DNA from: an uncultured Mycoplasmatota bacterium
Lineage (GTDB): Bacteria > Bacillota_I > Bacilli_A > RF39 > UBA660
Assembly (NCBI GenBank): GCA_900554615.1
Contig: USIB01000012.1
Coordinates: forward strand, 1-30,269
Direction of reading: 5' to 3'
Length of the DNA stretch: 30,269 nucleotides
In this document: positions 1 to 8,364 of the stretch, one piece after another
Position numbering within the stretch: the stretch's first letter is position 1
Layout: every line of letters begins with the position of its first letter
The notes under the pieces: generated by a model
What the model was told of the DNA's origin: nothing
What the model saw: the letters and a program-made list of their open reading frames with translations, nothing else
Databases searched by the model: none
Translations under genes and position numbers: made by a program

Positions 1-50
1 TTTTCTCTTCTTCCTTTCTTTCTTTAGATAGGTTTCCTATCCTTAATATA

Positions 51-78
51 ATTATATCATAACTAATATTTTAATCAA
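51..78 (-). promoter_or_regulatory. Sigma-A-type promoter reading off the left edge
   Basis: On the minus strand there is TTGATT (73-78), a 16-bp spacer and TATAAT (51-56). Downstream lies a short hairpin, GATAGG-TTT-CCTATC (27-41), then a purine-rich stretch like a ribosome site at the window edge. The gene it would serve lies outside the window. Confidence 0.55.
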
Positions 79-84
79 GATGTT

Positions 85-122
85 TTGTCAATTTTTGTCC
101 TTTTTACATCAATAATTGACAA
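85..122. repeat. 9-bp inverted repeat, possible operator
   Basis: TTGTCAATT (85-93) and AATTGACAA (114-122) are perfect inverted copies separated by 20 bp, just upstream of the left-edge promoter. They could be a regulator site for the gene beyond the edge, or chance in AT-rich DNA. Nothing else supports a function. Confidence 0.3.
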
Positions 123-173
123 GAAATATTTCTATAAAATAACTGCTTATATATGATATGTATGGTTGATACT

Positions 174-235
174 TTAACTAAAGACTTATGTTTTAAGGCT
201 TTAGTTAACCCTCTAAGACTTAGGCTTAGAGGGTT
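174..235. terminator. Two abutting perfect hairpins
   Basis: TTAACTAAAG (174-183) pairs with CTTTAGTTAA (199-208), and AACCCTCTAAG (207-217) pairs with CTTAGAGGGTT (225-235). The two stems share two bases, so they are mutually exclusive at the base. They lie between the hsp20 terminator and the next gene to the left. Neither has a clear T-run, so they may be a back-up terminator or a processed RNA end. Confidence 0.4.
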
Positions 236-240
236 ATAAA

Positions 241-270
241 AAGAAAAAAGACTCTTATTCAAAGTCTTTT
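241..270 (-). terminator. Intrinsic terminator of htpG–hsp20, overlapping the hsp20 stop
   Basis: On the minus strand AAAAGACT pairs with AGTCTTTT (plus-strand arms 246-253 and 263-270), followed by a T-rich tract. The first arm encodes the last codons of hsp20 and the stop codon lies in the loop. Confidence 0.8.
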
Positions 271-632
271 ATACTAATAGTTTTCTTAGTTTCTATTTCT
301 TTCTTTTTAGGAGCACTAACTACTAATACACCATTCTTAAAACTAGCATCAATATCTTCTTCATCAATATCTCCTAGATAGAAACTTCTAGATACTTTAC
401 TATAACTCTTTCTTTCACGATGAAGATATTTTTTATTTTCTTCTTCATTTTCTTCTTTTTCAAAAGAAATAGATAATGTACCCTTATCAATAGAGATATT
501 AATATCATCTTTAGTATATCCTGGTGCTTCCATCTCTACGACTAGTCTACCATCTTTTTCATAGATATCACTCTTAATATTTTCATCTCCTTTGAAAAAA
601 CTATCATCAAAAAATAATCTACTTGGCAACAT
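255..632 (-). CDS. Hsp20/alpha-crystallin small heat-shock protein
   Basis: An ATP-independent cytosolic holdase of the Hsp20 family that keeps unfolding proteins soluble for refolding. The 125-aa protein has a short N-terminal arm (LPSRLFFDDSFF), an alpha-crystallin domain with the typical EAPGY segment, and the near-C-terminal FKNGVLVVSAPK signature. The frame can start nine bases earlier at 641, but that ATG directly abuts the AAGGAG ribosome site. The ATG at 632 lies 9 nt after it and is preferred. The gene follows htpG by 25 bp, so both should be co-transcribed from the CIRCE-controlled promoter upstream of htpG. Typical length for the family; no anomalies seen. Confidence 0.93.
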   Translation of the reverse strand: MLPSRLFFDDSFFKGDENIKSDIYEKDGRLVVEMEAPGYTKDDINISIDKGTLSISFEKEENEEENKKYLHRERKSYSKVSRSFYLGDIDEEDIDASFKNGVLVVSAPKKKEIETKKTISIKDFE

Positions 633-657
633 ACAAATCATCTCCTTTAAAATTATA

Positions 658-2538
658 TTATTTATTTGCCATTATATCACACATAAGATTAGATAACTCA
701 GTAGGATTATCAATAGGAAGTCCTTCAATTAATCTTGCTTCATAATAAATAACCTTTGTGTATTTAGTAAACTCATCTTTATCATTTTTGTATAAGTCTT
801 TTAATTTATCTACTATCTTATGACTAGCATTAATTTCTAATACCTCACTTGCTTTTATCTTCTCATCAGTAGGCATAGCATTAATTACTTTCTCCATTGA
901 TGTAGATACTTCTCCCGTAGTAGTTAAGCATACTGGGTGACTCTTTAGTTTGTTAGTAAGTTTTACTTCTGTTACATTATCTTCAAGTACTTTCTTCATT
1001 TCTTCGAGCATATCTTTGTTATCAGTATTCTCTTTATTTATCTTTTCTTTTTCTTCTTCTGTAGATAAATCTGTACTTTCATTACTAACATTAACAAAAG
1101 TCTTTCCTTTATACTCATGAATTGCCATTATTGCAAACTCATCAACATAATCAGTTAAGTATAATACTTCGTGTTTATCTTTAATACCTTCTACTTGAGG
1201 TAACATATCTATCTTATCAACTGTTTCACCAGCACAATAATAAATATTCTTATCTTCTTCTTTTAATTTATTTACATATTCATCTAAAGTAATTAACTTC
1301 TTCTCACTAGATGAATAGAACATAATTAAATCTTCTAGTTTATCTTTATGCATACCATAGTCGTTATATATACCAAACTTTAGTTGTGTACCAAAAGCTT
1401 TATAAAACTCTAGATATTTATCTCTATTATTCTTAAGTAAATCTAATAATTCATTTTTTACTTTAGTTTCGATACTCTTAGCTATTAGTTTAATATTTTT
1501 ATCATCTTGTAATGTCTCTCTTGATATATTTAGTGGGATATCTTCTGTATCAATTACTCCTCTTACAAAACTAAAGTAATCAGGAAGTAACTCACTACAT
1601 TTATCCATTATTAGTACTCCGTTAGTATATAATTGTAATCCTTTTTCGTATTCTTTACTATAATAATCATATGGAGCATGACTAGGTATATATAATAGTG
1701 CATTATAGTTAACATTACCTTCAATATTGAAATGTAATACATCTAGTGGTTTTTCATAATCAAAGAACTTATCACTATAGAAGTTATTATATTCTTCTTC
1801 AGTTATATCTTTCTTATTTCTTTTCCATAGAGGTATTCTACTATTGACAGTTATTACTTCTTTATAGGTTTCATATTCATCACTATCTTCTTTCTTTCTA
1901 TTGTTTTCTACTTCCATCTTAATTGGATAACTAATATAATCAGAATATTTCTTTATAATACCTCTTAATTTATATTCGGATAATAATTCACTATAATTAT
2001 AATCTTCAGTATCTTCTTTTAGATGTAAAGTAATTATTGTACCATTTTCTTTTTTATCAGATGATGATAAGGTATAACCTTCTACTCCTGTGCTTTCCCA
2101 GATAGTGGCTTTATCATCTTTATATGACTTTGATTCTACGGTTACTTTGTCACTTACCATGAATGCTGAGTAGAAACCTACTCCAAACTGACCAATTATA
2201 TTAACATCATTCTGTTCTTTATTTTCTTCTTTAAACTTAAGTGAACCTGATTCAGCAATTACTCCTAAGTTATTTTCTAATTCTTCTTCAGTCATACCAG
2301 TACCATTATCACTAATAGTAATTGTTCTTTTATCTTTATTATAATCTACTCTTATAAATAGATCATCTTTAGTTACTTTTATATCTTTATTAGTAAGTGA
2401 TAAATAATATAACTTATCTAATGCATCACTAGAATTAGATATTAATTCTCTTAAGAATATTTCTTTATTAGTATATATACTATTTATCATTAAGTCTAAT
2501 ATTCTCTTACTTTCTGTCTTAAACTGTTTTTTCTTCAT
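658..2538 (-). CDS. htpG: Hsp90-family chaperone HtpG
   Basis: Bacterial Hsp90, an ATP-driven dimeric cytosolic chaperone. The 626-aa length is standard. The GHKL ATPase domain is at the N-terminus, with ELISNSSDALDKL (about residue 31 on), the DNGTGM Mg/ATP loop and the lid motif GQFGVGFYSAF; middle and C-terminal dimerisation domains follow. NISRETLQ, the conserved middle-domain catalytic-loop segment, is present. A GGAG ribosome site lies before the ATG. It is the first gene of an operon with hsp20. Its promoter overlaps a CIRCE palindrome, so HrcA repression is likely. In Bacillus subtilis htpG is not an HrcA target, so the wiring differs from that model. Confidence 0.97.
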   Translation of the reverse strand: MKKKQFKTESKRILDLMINSIYTNKEIFLRELISNSSDALDKLYYLSLTNKDIKVTKDDLFIRVDYNKDKRTITISDNGTGMTEEELENNLGVIAESGSLKFKEENKEQNDVNIIGQFGVGFYSAFMVSDKVTVESKSYKDDKATIWESTGVEGYTLSSSDKKENGTIITLHLKEDTEDYNYSELLSEYKLRGIIKKYSDYISYPIKMEVENNRKKEDSDEYETYKEVITVNSRIPLWKRNKKDITEEEYNNFYSDKFFDYEKPLDVLHFNIEGNVNYNALLYIPSHAPYDYYSKEYEKGLQLYTNGVLIMDKCSELLPDYFSFVRGVIDTEDIPLNISRETLQDDKNIKLIAKSIETKVKNELLDLLKNNRDKYLEFYKAFGTQLKFGIYNDYGMHKDKLEDLIMFYSSSEKKLITLDEYVNKLKEEDKNIYYCAGETVDKIDMLPQVEGIKDKHEVLYLTDYVDEFAIMAIHEYKGKTFVNVSNESTDLSTEEEKEKINKENTDNKDMLEEMKKVLEDNVTEVKLTNKLKSHPVCLTTTGEVSTSMEKVINAMPTDEKIKASEVLEINASHKIVDKLKDLYKNDKDEFTKYTKVIYYEARLIEGLPIDNPTELSNLMCDIMANK

Positions 2539-2572
2539 ACTATCATTCTCCTTCTTTGTATTTACATCTATA

Positions 2573-2600
2573 ATTATAGCACTATTTTAGCAATTGTCAA
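2573..2600 (-). promoter_or_regulatory. Consensus sigma-A promoter of htpG–hsp20
   Basis: On the minus strand a perfect TTGACA (2595-2600), a 16-bp spacer and a perfect TATAAT (2573-2578) lie just upstream of htpG. The -35 box lies inside the CIRCE operator, as expected for repression by promoter occlusion. Confidence 0.85.
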
Positions 2601-2613
2601 TAAAGATTGCTAA
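2587..2613. promoter_or_regulatory. CIRCE-type HrcA operator
   Basis: TTAGCAATT (2587-2595), nine bases, then GATTGCTAA (2605-2613). This has the 9-N9-9 layout of CIRCE and keeps its outer TTAGCA/TGCTAA. The inner CTC/GAG of the consensus is changed. It overlaps the -35 box of the htpG promoter. The HrcA gene itself is not in the window. Confidence 0.8.
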
Positions 2614-2688
2614 ATATTTTTTATTTTTTTTAACTATATTACTAATTTTATTCTTAGATATACAAAATATTTTACCTAAATAATATAG

Positions 2689-2714
2689 AAAAAGAGATGA
2701 TAAACTATCACCTC
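2689..2714 (-). terminator. Intrinsic terminator of the SpaA-repeat adhesin gene
   Basis: On the minus strand GAGGTGATA pairs with TATCATCTC (plus arms 2706-2714 and 2694-2702, one G-U pair), followed by TTTTT. A second perfect hairpin lies just upstream, with TGATTTAAAA (2736-2745) against TTTTAAATCA (2751-2760). Confidence 0.8.
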
Positions 2715-2775
2715 AATTTCTTACTAGATTTTATTTGATTTAAAAGATTATTTTAAATCATTTCTCTTTTGGTAA

Positions 2776-5700
2776 CTATATAATATTCTTCTTAGTAGCA
2801 TAATATGTTACACCACCTACGGATAAGATTCCAATAAATATTATATATAACATAAAACTACCAGTTTGTGTTTGTTTTGGCTCTGGAGTATTAGTAAATA
2901 CTATCGTATTATCTTTAACAATCTCTTTATTTACACTTACTGTACCATCTTCTAGTACTTTGAACTCTATTCTTAAATCACTAAGTTCATATCCATTTGG
3001 TGCTTTTACTTCTTCAAGAATATATTCTCCTGCTTTTAGATGAAAACTTTTCATCTTAGTTCCTGATACCCACTCCATTTTTTCACCTTGTAAGTCAGTA
3101 ATAACATTACCACTTTTATCAGTTATTCTAAGAGTGGCACCAGATAATTCTGTTTTACCATTAATACTCTTCTTAGAAATATTAACTATTATTGGATCAT
3201 TCTTCATTATAATAGTAGTTACTTCTTTATTATCTACTAATATCTTTCCATCTTTATCAATAGTAAATTTGATTTTTTCTTTACTTTTAATATATCCATC
3301 AGGAGCTATTTCTTCAATTAGATAATATGTACCTTCTCCTAATCTGAATACCGCTAACGAATCTGTACTTATCCAAGATAATTCTTTACCATCTAAATCA
3401 GTAACTACTTTATTATTTTCATCTACTACTTTTAGATGGGCTCCTGGTAATTCTTTATCACCAGTAATACTTCTTTTAGAAATTACTACTAATACTTCTT
3501 TGTTTTTCATTATTACTTTGTCTACTTTTTTACCATCTACAGTAACATTACCATTTTCATTTACTGTAAACTCTATAATCTCACTACTTTTTACATATCC
3601 ATTAGGAGCTATTTCTTCAACTAAGTAATATGTACCACTTGCTATATGTATTTGATAAGGAGTATTTGTACTTATCCAAGATAAATCTTTATTACTTATA
3701 TCTTTTACAATGTTTCCATTTTTATCTACTATTTTTAGATGAGCTCCTGGTAACTCGTCACTATTAGTAACACTTTGTTTTGATATAGTTACTATGATAG
3801 GTGTATTTTTCATAACGACACTACCTACTACTGAGCCATCTATAGTAATACTTCCATCACTATTTACAGTGAACTCTATTTCTTTAGTATTCTTTATATA
3901 TCCTCTAGGAGCTGATTCCTCAATTAATTTATATTTACCTGCTGGTAAATGTAATTTTTTAGGAGTAGTAGTACTTGTCCACGAAAGTGAGTTACCATCT
4001 AAGTCTTTTGTTAAACTACTATCGGTAAGACTTACTATTTTTAATTTTGCTCCTGCAAGTTCACTAGTAGATGTGATACTTTGTTTTGATATTTCTATAC
4101 TAGTAGGTTTATTTTTCATAACTACTGTATCTACTTTTGATGTTCCTACCATTACAGTACCATCTTCTAGTATTGTAAACTCTATACTACTAGTTGCTGC
4201 TACATAACCGTTTGGGGCAGATACTTCAGTTAATGTATATTTACCTGCTGGTAAATGGAACTTTTTAGAAGTACTACCACTTGTCCATGAAAGTGAGTTA
4301 CCATCTAAATCTTTTGTTAAACTACTATCTGTACTACTTGTAATCTTTAGACTTGCTCCTGCAAGTTCACTAGTTCCTGATATACTTTGTTTTGACACTG
4401 TAACATATATTGGTTTATTAGTCATTGTTACAACATCTACATTAGATGAATTTACACTAACTGTTCCATCACTATTTACTGTGAAAGTAATACTCTCACT
4501 ACTCTTAGCATATCCTTTTGGAGCAGTAACTTCAACTAATTTATATGTCCCAGCTTTTAAGTGAAATTCACGAGAAGATGTAGTACTAGTCCACTCAAGT
4601 TTTGTTCCATCAACATCTGTTATTGTATTACCACTAGTATCAGTAACTTTTAAAGTTGCTCCTGCTAGCTCACTAGTTCCTGTAAGGCTTTTTTTAGAGA
4701 ACTTAACCTTTATTGGTTTATTAGTCATAGTAACGGTGCTTACCTTACTACCATTAACAGTTATTGTTCCATCACTAGATACAACAAAAGTAATTTTCTC
4801 GGTACTCTTAATATATCCATCTGGTGCTTTTGTCTCTTCTAGTGTATAAGTGCCAGGGTCTATTGAAAAGCTTTGACTACTTGTACTACTTGTTATTGTT
4901 TTAACAATAGTACCACTACTATTTTTTATTACAAGTGTTGCTCCTGCTAACTCTTTATTATTAGTTATATCTTTTTTAGATATTTTAACAGTCGCAGACA
5001 CACTTCCAGTAAGAGTTAGACTATCACTAACACTTCTAGAAGTACCAGGAGTATACCCCATAATTGACTGATTATTAGAATTATAAGAACATCTTGTTAT
5101 TGTACCATCAGATGGATTAGTTGTCGCACTTGCTGATAATGTTATTGTAAAACTTCCACTTAAACTACTAGTTGGAACTTTTACATATACTGTACTTCCT
5201 CTACTAAATGAAGTACTACCACTAGTTGCACTAGTACTTGTTGTAACAAAAGCTCCACTTACTCCTGACACACTTACTCTAACTCTACCACTTAGATTAG
5301 ATCCTCCTATACTAATTGGTCCTGAAATATAATAATTTCCATCACTAGTCGCAGTCATTGTTTTACTACTTGAAGATAATGATACACTTCCACTTCCATT
5401 ACTACCGCTATAATTCATTGCGTCATTTACAAGCTCTGCTACCTTTAATGTAATTTCATTACTTGAACAATTACCGCTATTATCACAATACATTCCAGTT
5501 AATCTATTATTAGATTCATACCACTGAAAACCATTCATAAGTGTACCTGGATTAGCAAACTTCCAAGCTGCTAATTGGGTAATAAAATAATCTTCTAAGG
5601 TACTACCCATTGAATAACTATTACTACCACCATAACCATTTTCAAAAATGTATGCAAGTTCAGTAGCATTACTAGTTACAGTACTACAATTACTATACGT

Positions 5701-5943
5701 AGTAGTTACACCTGTTCTATATGGTGAATTTGCATCATAACAGTATACAATATCATTATCTGTAGTAATTCTATAATAAGTATGTAAATAACTACTTAAT
5801 ATAGCTGGACTAACTCCTACCTTACTTTCAGTAATTTGAGTAGTATTATTACCACTCCAATTAATTGTATAACTAGCATATACACTATCAATATTAAATA
5901 ACATAATTACTAGTGTAAATAAAAAGTAAACTATTTTCTTCAT
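2776..5943 (-). CDS. Secreted thioester-domain adhesin with seven SpaA-like repeats
   Basis: A cell-surface adhesin, 1055 aa. A signal peptide (1-23, ending VYA) is followed by a thioester domain (about 40-190) in which Cys68 of the CYD motif and Gln123 of TQLA match the Cys–Gln thioester pair. Such domains can bond covalently to host proteins. A Ser/Thr-rich section follows (about 190-315). Seven SpaA/Cna_B-like repeats come next (about 318-1015), each with a K-containing first strand and an E-x-x-APxGY strand, consistent with intramolecular isopeptide bonds. The C-terminus has a KQTQTG-type motif, a hydrophobic helix and a KK tail. That resembles a cell-wall sorting signal but lacks a canonical LPXTG. 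No sortase gene is in the window. A strong GAGGAGG site precedes the ATG. No clear promoter is seen, so read-through from the upstream surface genes is possible. Confidence 0.88.
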   Translation of the reverse strand: MKKIVYFLFTLVIMLFNIDSVYASYTINWSGNNTTQITESKVGVSPAILSSYLHTYYRITTDNDIVYCYDANSPYRTGVTTTYSNCSTVTSNATELAYIFENGYGGSNSYSMGSTLEDYFITQLAAWKFANPGTLMNGFQWYESNNRLTGMYCDNSGNCSSNEITLKVAELVNDAMNYSGSNGSGSVSLSSSSKTMTATSDGNYYISGPISIGGSNLSGRVRVSVSGVSGAFVTTSTSATSGSTSFSRGSTVYVKVPTSSLSGSFTITLSASATTNPSDGTITRCSYNSNNQSIMGYTPGTSRSVSDSLTLTGSVSATVKISKKDITNNKELAGATLVIKNSSGTIVKTITSSTSSQSFSIDPGTYTLEETKAPDGYIKSTEKITFVVSSDGTITVNGSKVSTVTMTNKPIKVKFSKKSLTGTSELAGATLKVTDTSGNTITDVDGTKLEWTSTTSSREFHLKAGTYKLVEVTAPKGYAKSSESITFTVNSDGTVSVNSSNVDVVTMTNKPIYVTVSKQSISGTSELAGASLKITSSTDSSLTKDLDGNSLSWTSGSTSKKFHLPAGKYTLTEVSAPNGYVAATSSIEFTILEDGTVMVGTSKVDTVVMKNKPTSIEISKQSITSTSELAGAKLKIVSLTDSSLTKDLDGNSLSWTSTTTPKKLHLPAGKYKLIEESAPRGYIKNTKEIEFTVNSDGSITIDGSVVGSVVMKNTPIIVTISKQSVTNSDELPGAHLKIVDKNGNIVKDISNKDLSWISTNTPYQIHIASGTYYLVEEIAPNGYVKSSEIIEFTVNENGNVTVDGKKVDKVIMKNKEVLVVISKRSITGDKELPGAHLKVVDENNKVVTDLDGKELSWISTDSLAVFRLGEGTYYLIEEIAPDGYIKSKEKIKFTIDKDGKILVDNKEVTTIIMKNDPIIVNISKKSINGKTELSGATLRITDKSGNVITDLQGEKMEWVSGTKMKSFHLKAGEYILEEVKAPNGYELSDLRIEFKVLEDGTVSVNKEIVKDNTIVFTNTPEPKQTQTGSFMLYIIFIGILSVGGVTYYATKKNII
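2900..4995 (-). repeat. Seven tandem ~300-bp SpaA-repeat units
   Basis: Seven in-frame units, each with one APxGY strand (KAPDGY, TAPKGY, SAPNGY, SAPRGY, IAPNGY, IAPDGY, KAPNGY). The third and fourth units are nearly identical in DNA around 3970-4035 and 4275-4335 (both encode DSSLTKDLDGNSLSW), which suggests recent duplication or gene conversion. Unit number may differ between strains. Confidence 0.85.
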
Positions 5944-5989
5944 ACTTCCTCCTCTACTATAGGTACTAATACCTTTAATTTAAAAATTT

Positions 5990-6215
5990 AATTTTCCGCC
6001 TACAGTCGGAATACGCCCATTCCGACTCCTAGTCTTCTCTTATGCTTGTCTATCTTACTACCGCACTAGATAGTATGCATGAAGAATCGCTTTGCCTTTG
6101 GCTCGCGAGAGCTCGCCCCCCTTCAGACCAAGCCTGAACGGAGGCCCAATTCCCACAAGTTTAGCCTACCGCTTTTTGTTATCAGTCTGCCTGCGTTTCT
6201 ACGCAGACAACTGAT
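5990..6215 (-). other. GC-rich, hairpin-dense 3' tail of the variable surface gene
   Basis: This non-coding stretch is much richer in G+C than the rest (35 of 60 bases in 6061-6120). Its hairpins are: ATCAG/CTGAT plus CTGCGT-TTCT-ACGCAG (6181-6215), which contains the stop codon; CCCCCCTTCAG with CTGAACGGAGG (6116-6144, imperfect); and GTCGGAAT-ACGCCC-ATTCCGAC (6005-6026), which may terminate transcription. It continues directly from the GC-rich end of the coding region, so both seem to have arrived together. It could be DGR-associated RNA or cruciform sequence, or another structured RNA. No ORF is seen in it. Confidence 0.6.
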
Positions 6216-7788
6216 ATGGCGAATCACTTTTTCCATCCCCCGCCTTAATTTCTAGTTCAGAACCCAGATAAAGGACTGGCACAGCACCATACGTATTGTA
6301 AGTGTTGTTGCCGGTGGCCGAGCCGCTGCTATAGACATACCACGCATAGGTGGAACCGCCCGAGTAAGGGGTTAATAACCATCCATTATTGCCCCCATTA
6401 TTTGTAATTATTGACTTCATCCAATTATTACTTGTACATGTACTATCTTTATAAGATCCTAATTGTTTTGTACACTGGCCAAAATCTGCTGCATAGCCAT
6501 AATCACTTGGATATGCTAATGCTATCTTTCCTTTCCATGAAGTTGGTCCTCCAGCACTTCCTTTTGTTCTCTCATATTCATATATTTGGTCTGAATATAC
6601 TGAACTACTATTATATCCTCTTAAATACCACATCGACTCTGATATCATTTTTCTTGTTGTATCATTCTTTAATCCAATACTTGTAAAGTCACATGCTTTT
6701 GTTGCGTTGTTTTGCCCTGCAAAACAATATCCACTTTTTCTATTCCAATATAGACTTTGTCCAATTTCATTATCATTAGAATCTACTTCATAATAATCAC
6801 TTGGATTTAATAGTTTCATTAGCCTTGCTGTTGACCAGTCATTTTTTCCATTTGCAGTTTCTGCTCCAGTTGAAGCATTCTTATTATCCCATGAATATGT
6901 TCCTATTTGACTTCCTCTCATTATTTTTACTTTTCCTTCAAATACTCCTATTATTCTCCAAATCTCACATGTACTTGATGTTTGATTAGAGTAATCACTA
7001 CAATTAAAATATATATAATTATTTGGTGTTGCTCCATAATACCTTAGATTACCTGCTATATCACTCATCATATTATTTTCACTATCATATTTATATACTA
7101 TTCCATTATTAGTAACATCTGTAGTATTATTCTGTGATACATTAGTTAAATATTTATTTACTAATGTATAAGCAAATGAATTAGAAACGCTTTCTGTAAT
7201 ATCTGGTATTTTACCTTCTTTTATTATTCCTCCTGTACCATTTGCGTGCAATTTAAAACTAAATGTTTGATTCATCATCTCTTTTGGATTTTCTTCTGTT
7301 CCATCTATCCATATATATAATGTATAATTTTTTATTGATGTTGGTACTGTTATATTTGATAATAATACTATATGTGTAGTATTATTATCAGTACACTCTT
7401 CAGTATTACTATTTAAATATTCATCTGTAAAACTTCCTTCTTTTATTAAAGTACTACCATCATAAAACGCATATTTAAAAGTATTATCCTTAAGTCCTGT
7501 ATCTATGTTAATTATATCTAAATATAAGTTAGCACTTATACCACTTACACTACCTTTAAAACCTATCGTTTTAACTATTCCTTTACTTTTATCTGATACA
7601 GGTCTAATACTAGCATTTTCTATAGTACTTCCTCCATCAAAATATACAGTAGCGGCCCCTACATCAGTAACTATCTTAGTTTCTTCATCTGAAGATGTAT
7701 TCCATACATAATAAGCAAGAGTAGAACCAACTATTGCTATTACTAAAACTGCTATTCCAAATATCATAAATATTTTAGATTTTTTCAT
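6199..7788 (-). CDS. Exported surface protein with SipW-like leader and DUF6273-like variable C-terminus
   Basis: 529 aa. The N-terminal hydrophobic leader (7-27, GSTLAYYVW) is of the kind seen on SipW-dependent or TasA-like exported proteins. A beta-rich domain follows (about 40-185), then a Cys/Trp-rich domain (about 205-529) with motifs such as CEIWRIIGVFEGKVKIM and DWSTARLMKLLNPSDYY. The end (GAVPVLYL, GDGKSDSPYQL) matches the DUF6273-type pattern that commonly reads GVRPVVYL...GDG...NPY. I infer a C-type-lectin-like ligand-binding fold. From about residue 468 the codon use changes sharply from AT-rich to GC-rich, rich in NNC codons (TAC, GGC, TCC, ACC, GTC, AGC, GCC), as in DGR variable regions. 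Its ATG overlaps the stop of the upstream 186-aa gene (TAATG), so the two are translationally coupled. Ligand unknown. Confidence 0.82.
   Translation of the reverse strand: MKKSKIFMIFGIAVLVIAIVGSTLAYYVWNTSSDEETKIVTDVGAATVYFDGGSTIENASIRPVSDKSKGIVKTIGFKGSVSGISANLYLDIINIDTGLKDNTFKYAFYDGSTLIKEGSFTDEYLNSNTEECTDNNTTHIVLLSNITVPTSIKNYTLYIWIDGTEENPKEMMNQTFSFKLHANGTGGIIKEGKIPDITESVSNSFAYTLVNKYLTNVSQNNTTDVTNNGIVYKYDSENNMMSDIAGNLRYYGATPNNYIYFNCSDYSNQTSSTCEIWRIIGVFEGKVKIMRGSQIGTYSWDNKNASTGAETANGKNDWSTARLMKLLNPSDYYEVDSNDNEIGQSLYWNRKSGYCFAGQNNATKACDFTSIGLKNDTTRKMISESMWYLRGYNSSSVYSDQIYEYERTKGSAGGPTSWKGKIALAYPSDYGYAADFGQCTKQLGSYKDSTCTSNNWMKSIITNNGGNNGWLLTPYSGGSTYAWYVYSSGSATGNNTYNTYGAVPVLYLGSELEIKAGDGKSDSPYQLSA
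6226..6380 (-). other. Candidate DGR variable region (VR)
   Basis: The last ~50 codons of the 529-aa gene are abruptly GC-rich (36 of 60 bases in 6301-6360). They encode Y, S, G, T, N, A and V mostly through codons ending in C or T. That is what adenine-targeted mutagenesis of AAC/AAT codons in a template repeat produces. A hairpin overlapping the stop codon follows. No template repeat or reverse transcriptase gene is in the window, so this is a candidate remote target only. Confidence 0.5.
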
Positions 7789-8348
7789 TACTTATCACCA
7801 CTTTCTACTCTCATACTTATCTTCCCACTAAAAGTGGAAGATAATATTTCACTTGAATTACTACTAGTTATCATTGAACTATCTATCCATACTGCTACTG
7901 ATAATTGAATAGGATTAGTACCAATACTTATATTCTCATATATTGGTATCTTACCAGTACTTGTAATAGTACCTACTCCTTTATCTGTTGTAGGAAAACC
8001 ATTTTCTACCACTTGATACTTTAATGCTCCACTTGTAAGTAAACTACTAGATGTAGTAGTATCTACTTCTAAATATAGTGTGCCTATACCATTAGTTATA
8101 GTACAATTTTTATTTAAATTAACTATAACTGAAGCAAATAATCCACCAGTATAATCATCACTTACTAAAAGTGTTCTAGAATTATTAACACTACCTATAT
8201 CTTGTCCTTTATCATAATCCACTTTAAAACACTCACTAATACCATTAACATTAACACCTTTAATAGCCCAAGTATAAACTGCATAAGTACTTCCTACTAC
8301 TAACACTATTAAACCTATTACTAATAAAATAATCTTACTATTCTTCAT
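7788..8348 (-). CDS. Exported protein with SipW-like leader, first gene of the surface pair
   Basis: 186 aa. An N-terminal hydrophobic helix (about 5-24, ending GSTYAVYTW) precedes an all-beta-looking domain with two cysteines (ISECFKV and NKNCTI). The leader and layout match the N-terminal part of the downstream 529-aa protein (leader, then an immunoglobulin-like domain with an IWID/VWID strand), so the two are probably diverged paralogues or partners in one surface structure. A GGAGG ribosome site lies before the ATG. The stop overlaps the downstream start (TAATG). A large hairpin containing the end of the 53-aa gene lies just upstream of the ribosome site. The relation to camelysin/TasA-type proteins is inferred from the leader alone. 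Confidence 0.72.
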   Translation of the reverse strand: MKNSKIILLVIGLIVLVVGSTYAVYTWAIKGVNVNGISECFKVDYDKGQDIGSVNNSRTLLVSDDYTGGLFASVIVNLNKNCTITNGIGTLYLEVDTTTSSSLLTSGALKYQVVENGFPTTDKGVGTITSTGKIPIYENISIGTNPIQLSVAVWIDSSMITSSNSSEILSSTFSGKISMRVESGDK

Positions 8349-8364
8349 ATTTCCTCCAACAGAA

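Noticed and set aside
3794..4207. 137-codon plus-strand open frame inside the adhesin gene
   Set aside because: It lies antisense to the SpaA repeats, has no ribosome site, and is explained by the repeat codon pattern.
5990..6225. Integron attC site or CRISPR repeat in the GC-rich tail
   Set aside because: No RYYYAAC/GTTRRRY core pair, no integrase and no regularly spaced repeats are visible. The hairpins differ from one another.
6000..6380. DGR template repeat or reverse transcriptase within the window
   Set aside because: No second copy resembling 6226-6380 and no RT motif (YxDD) is found in any frame given, so only a remote-target model remains.
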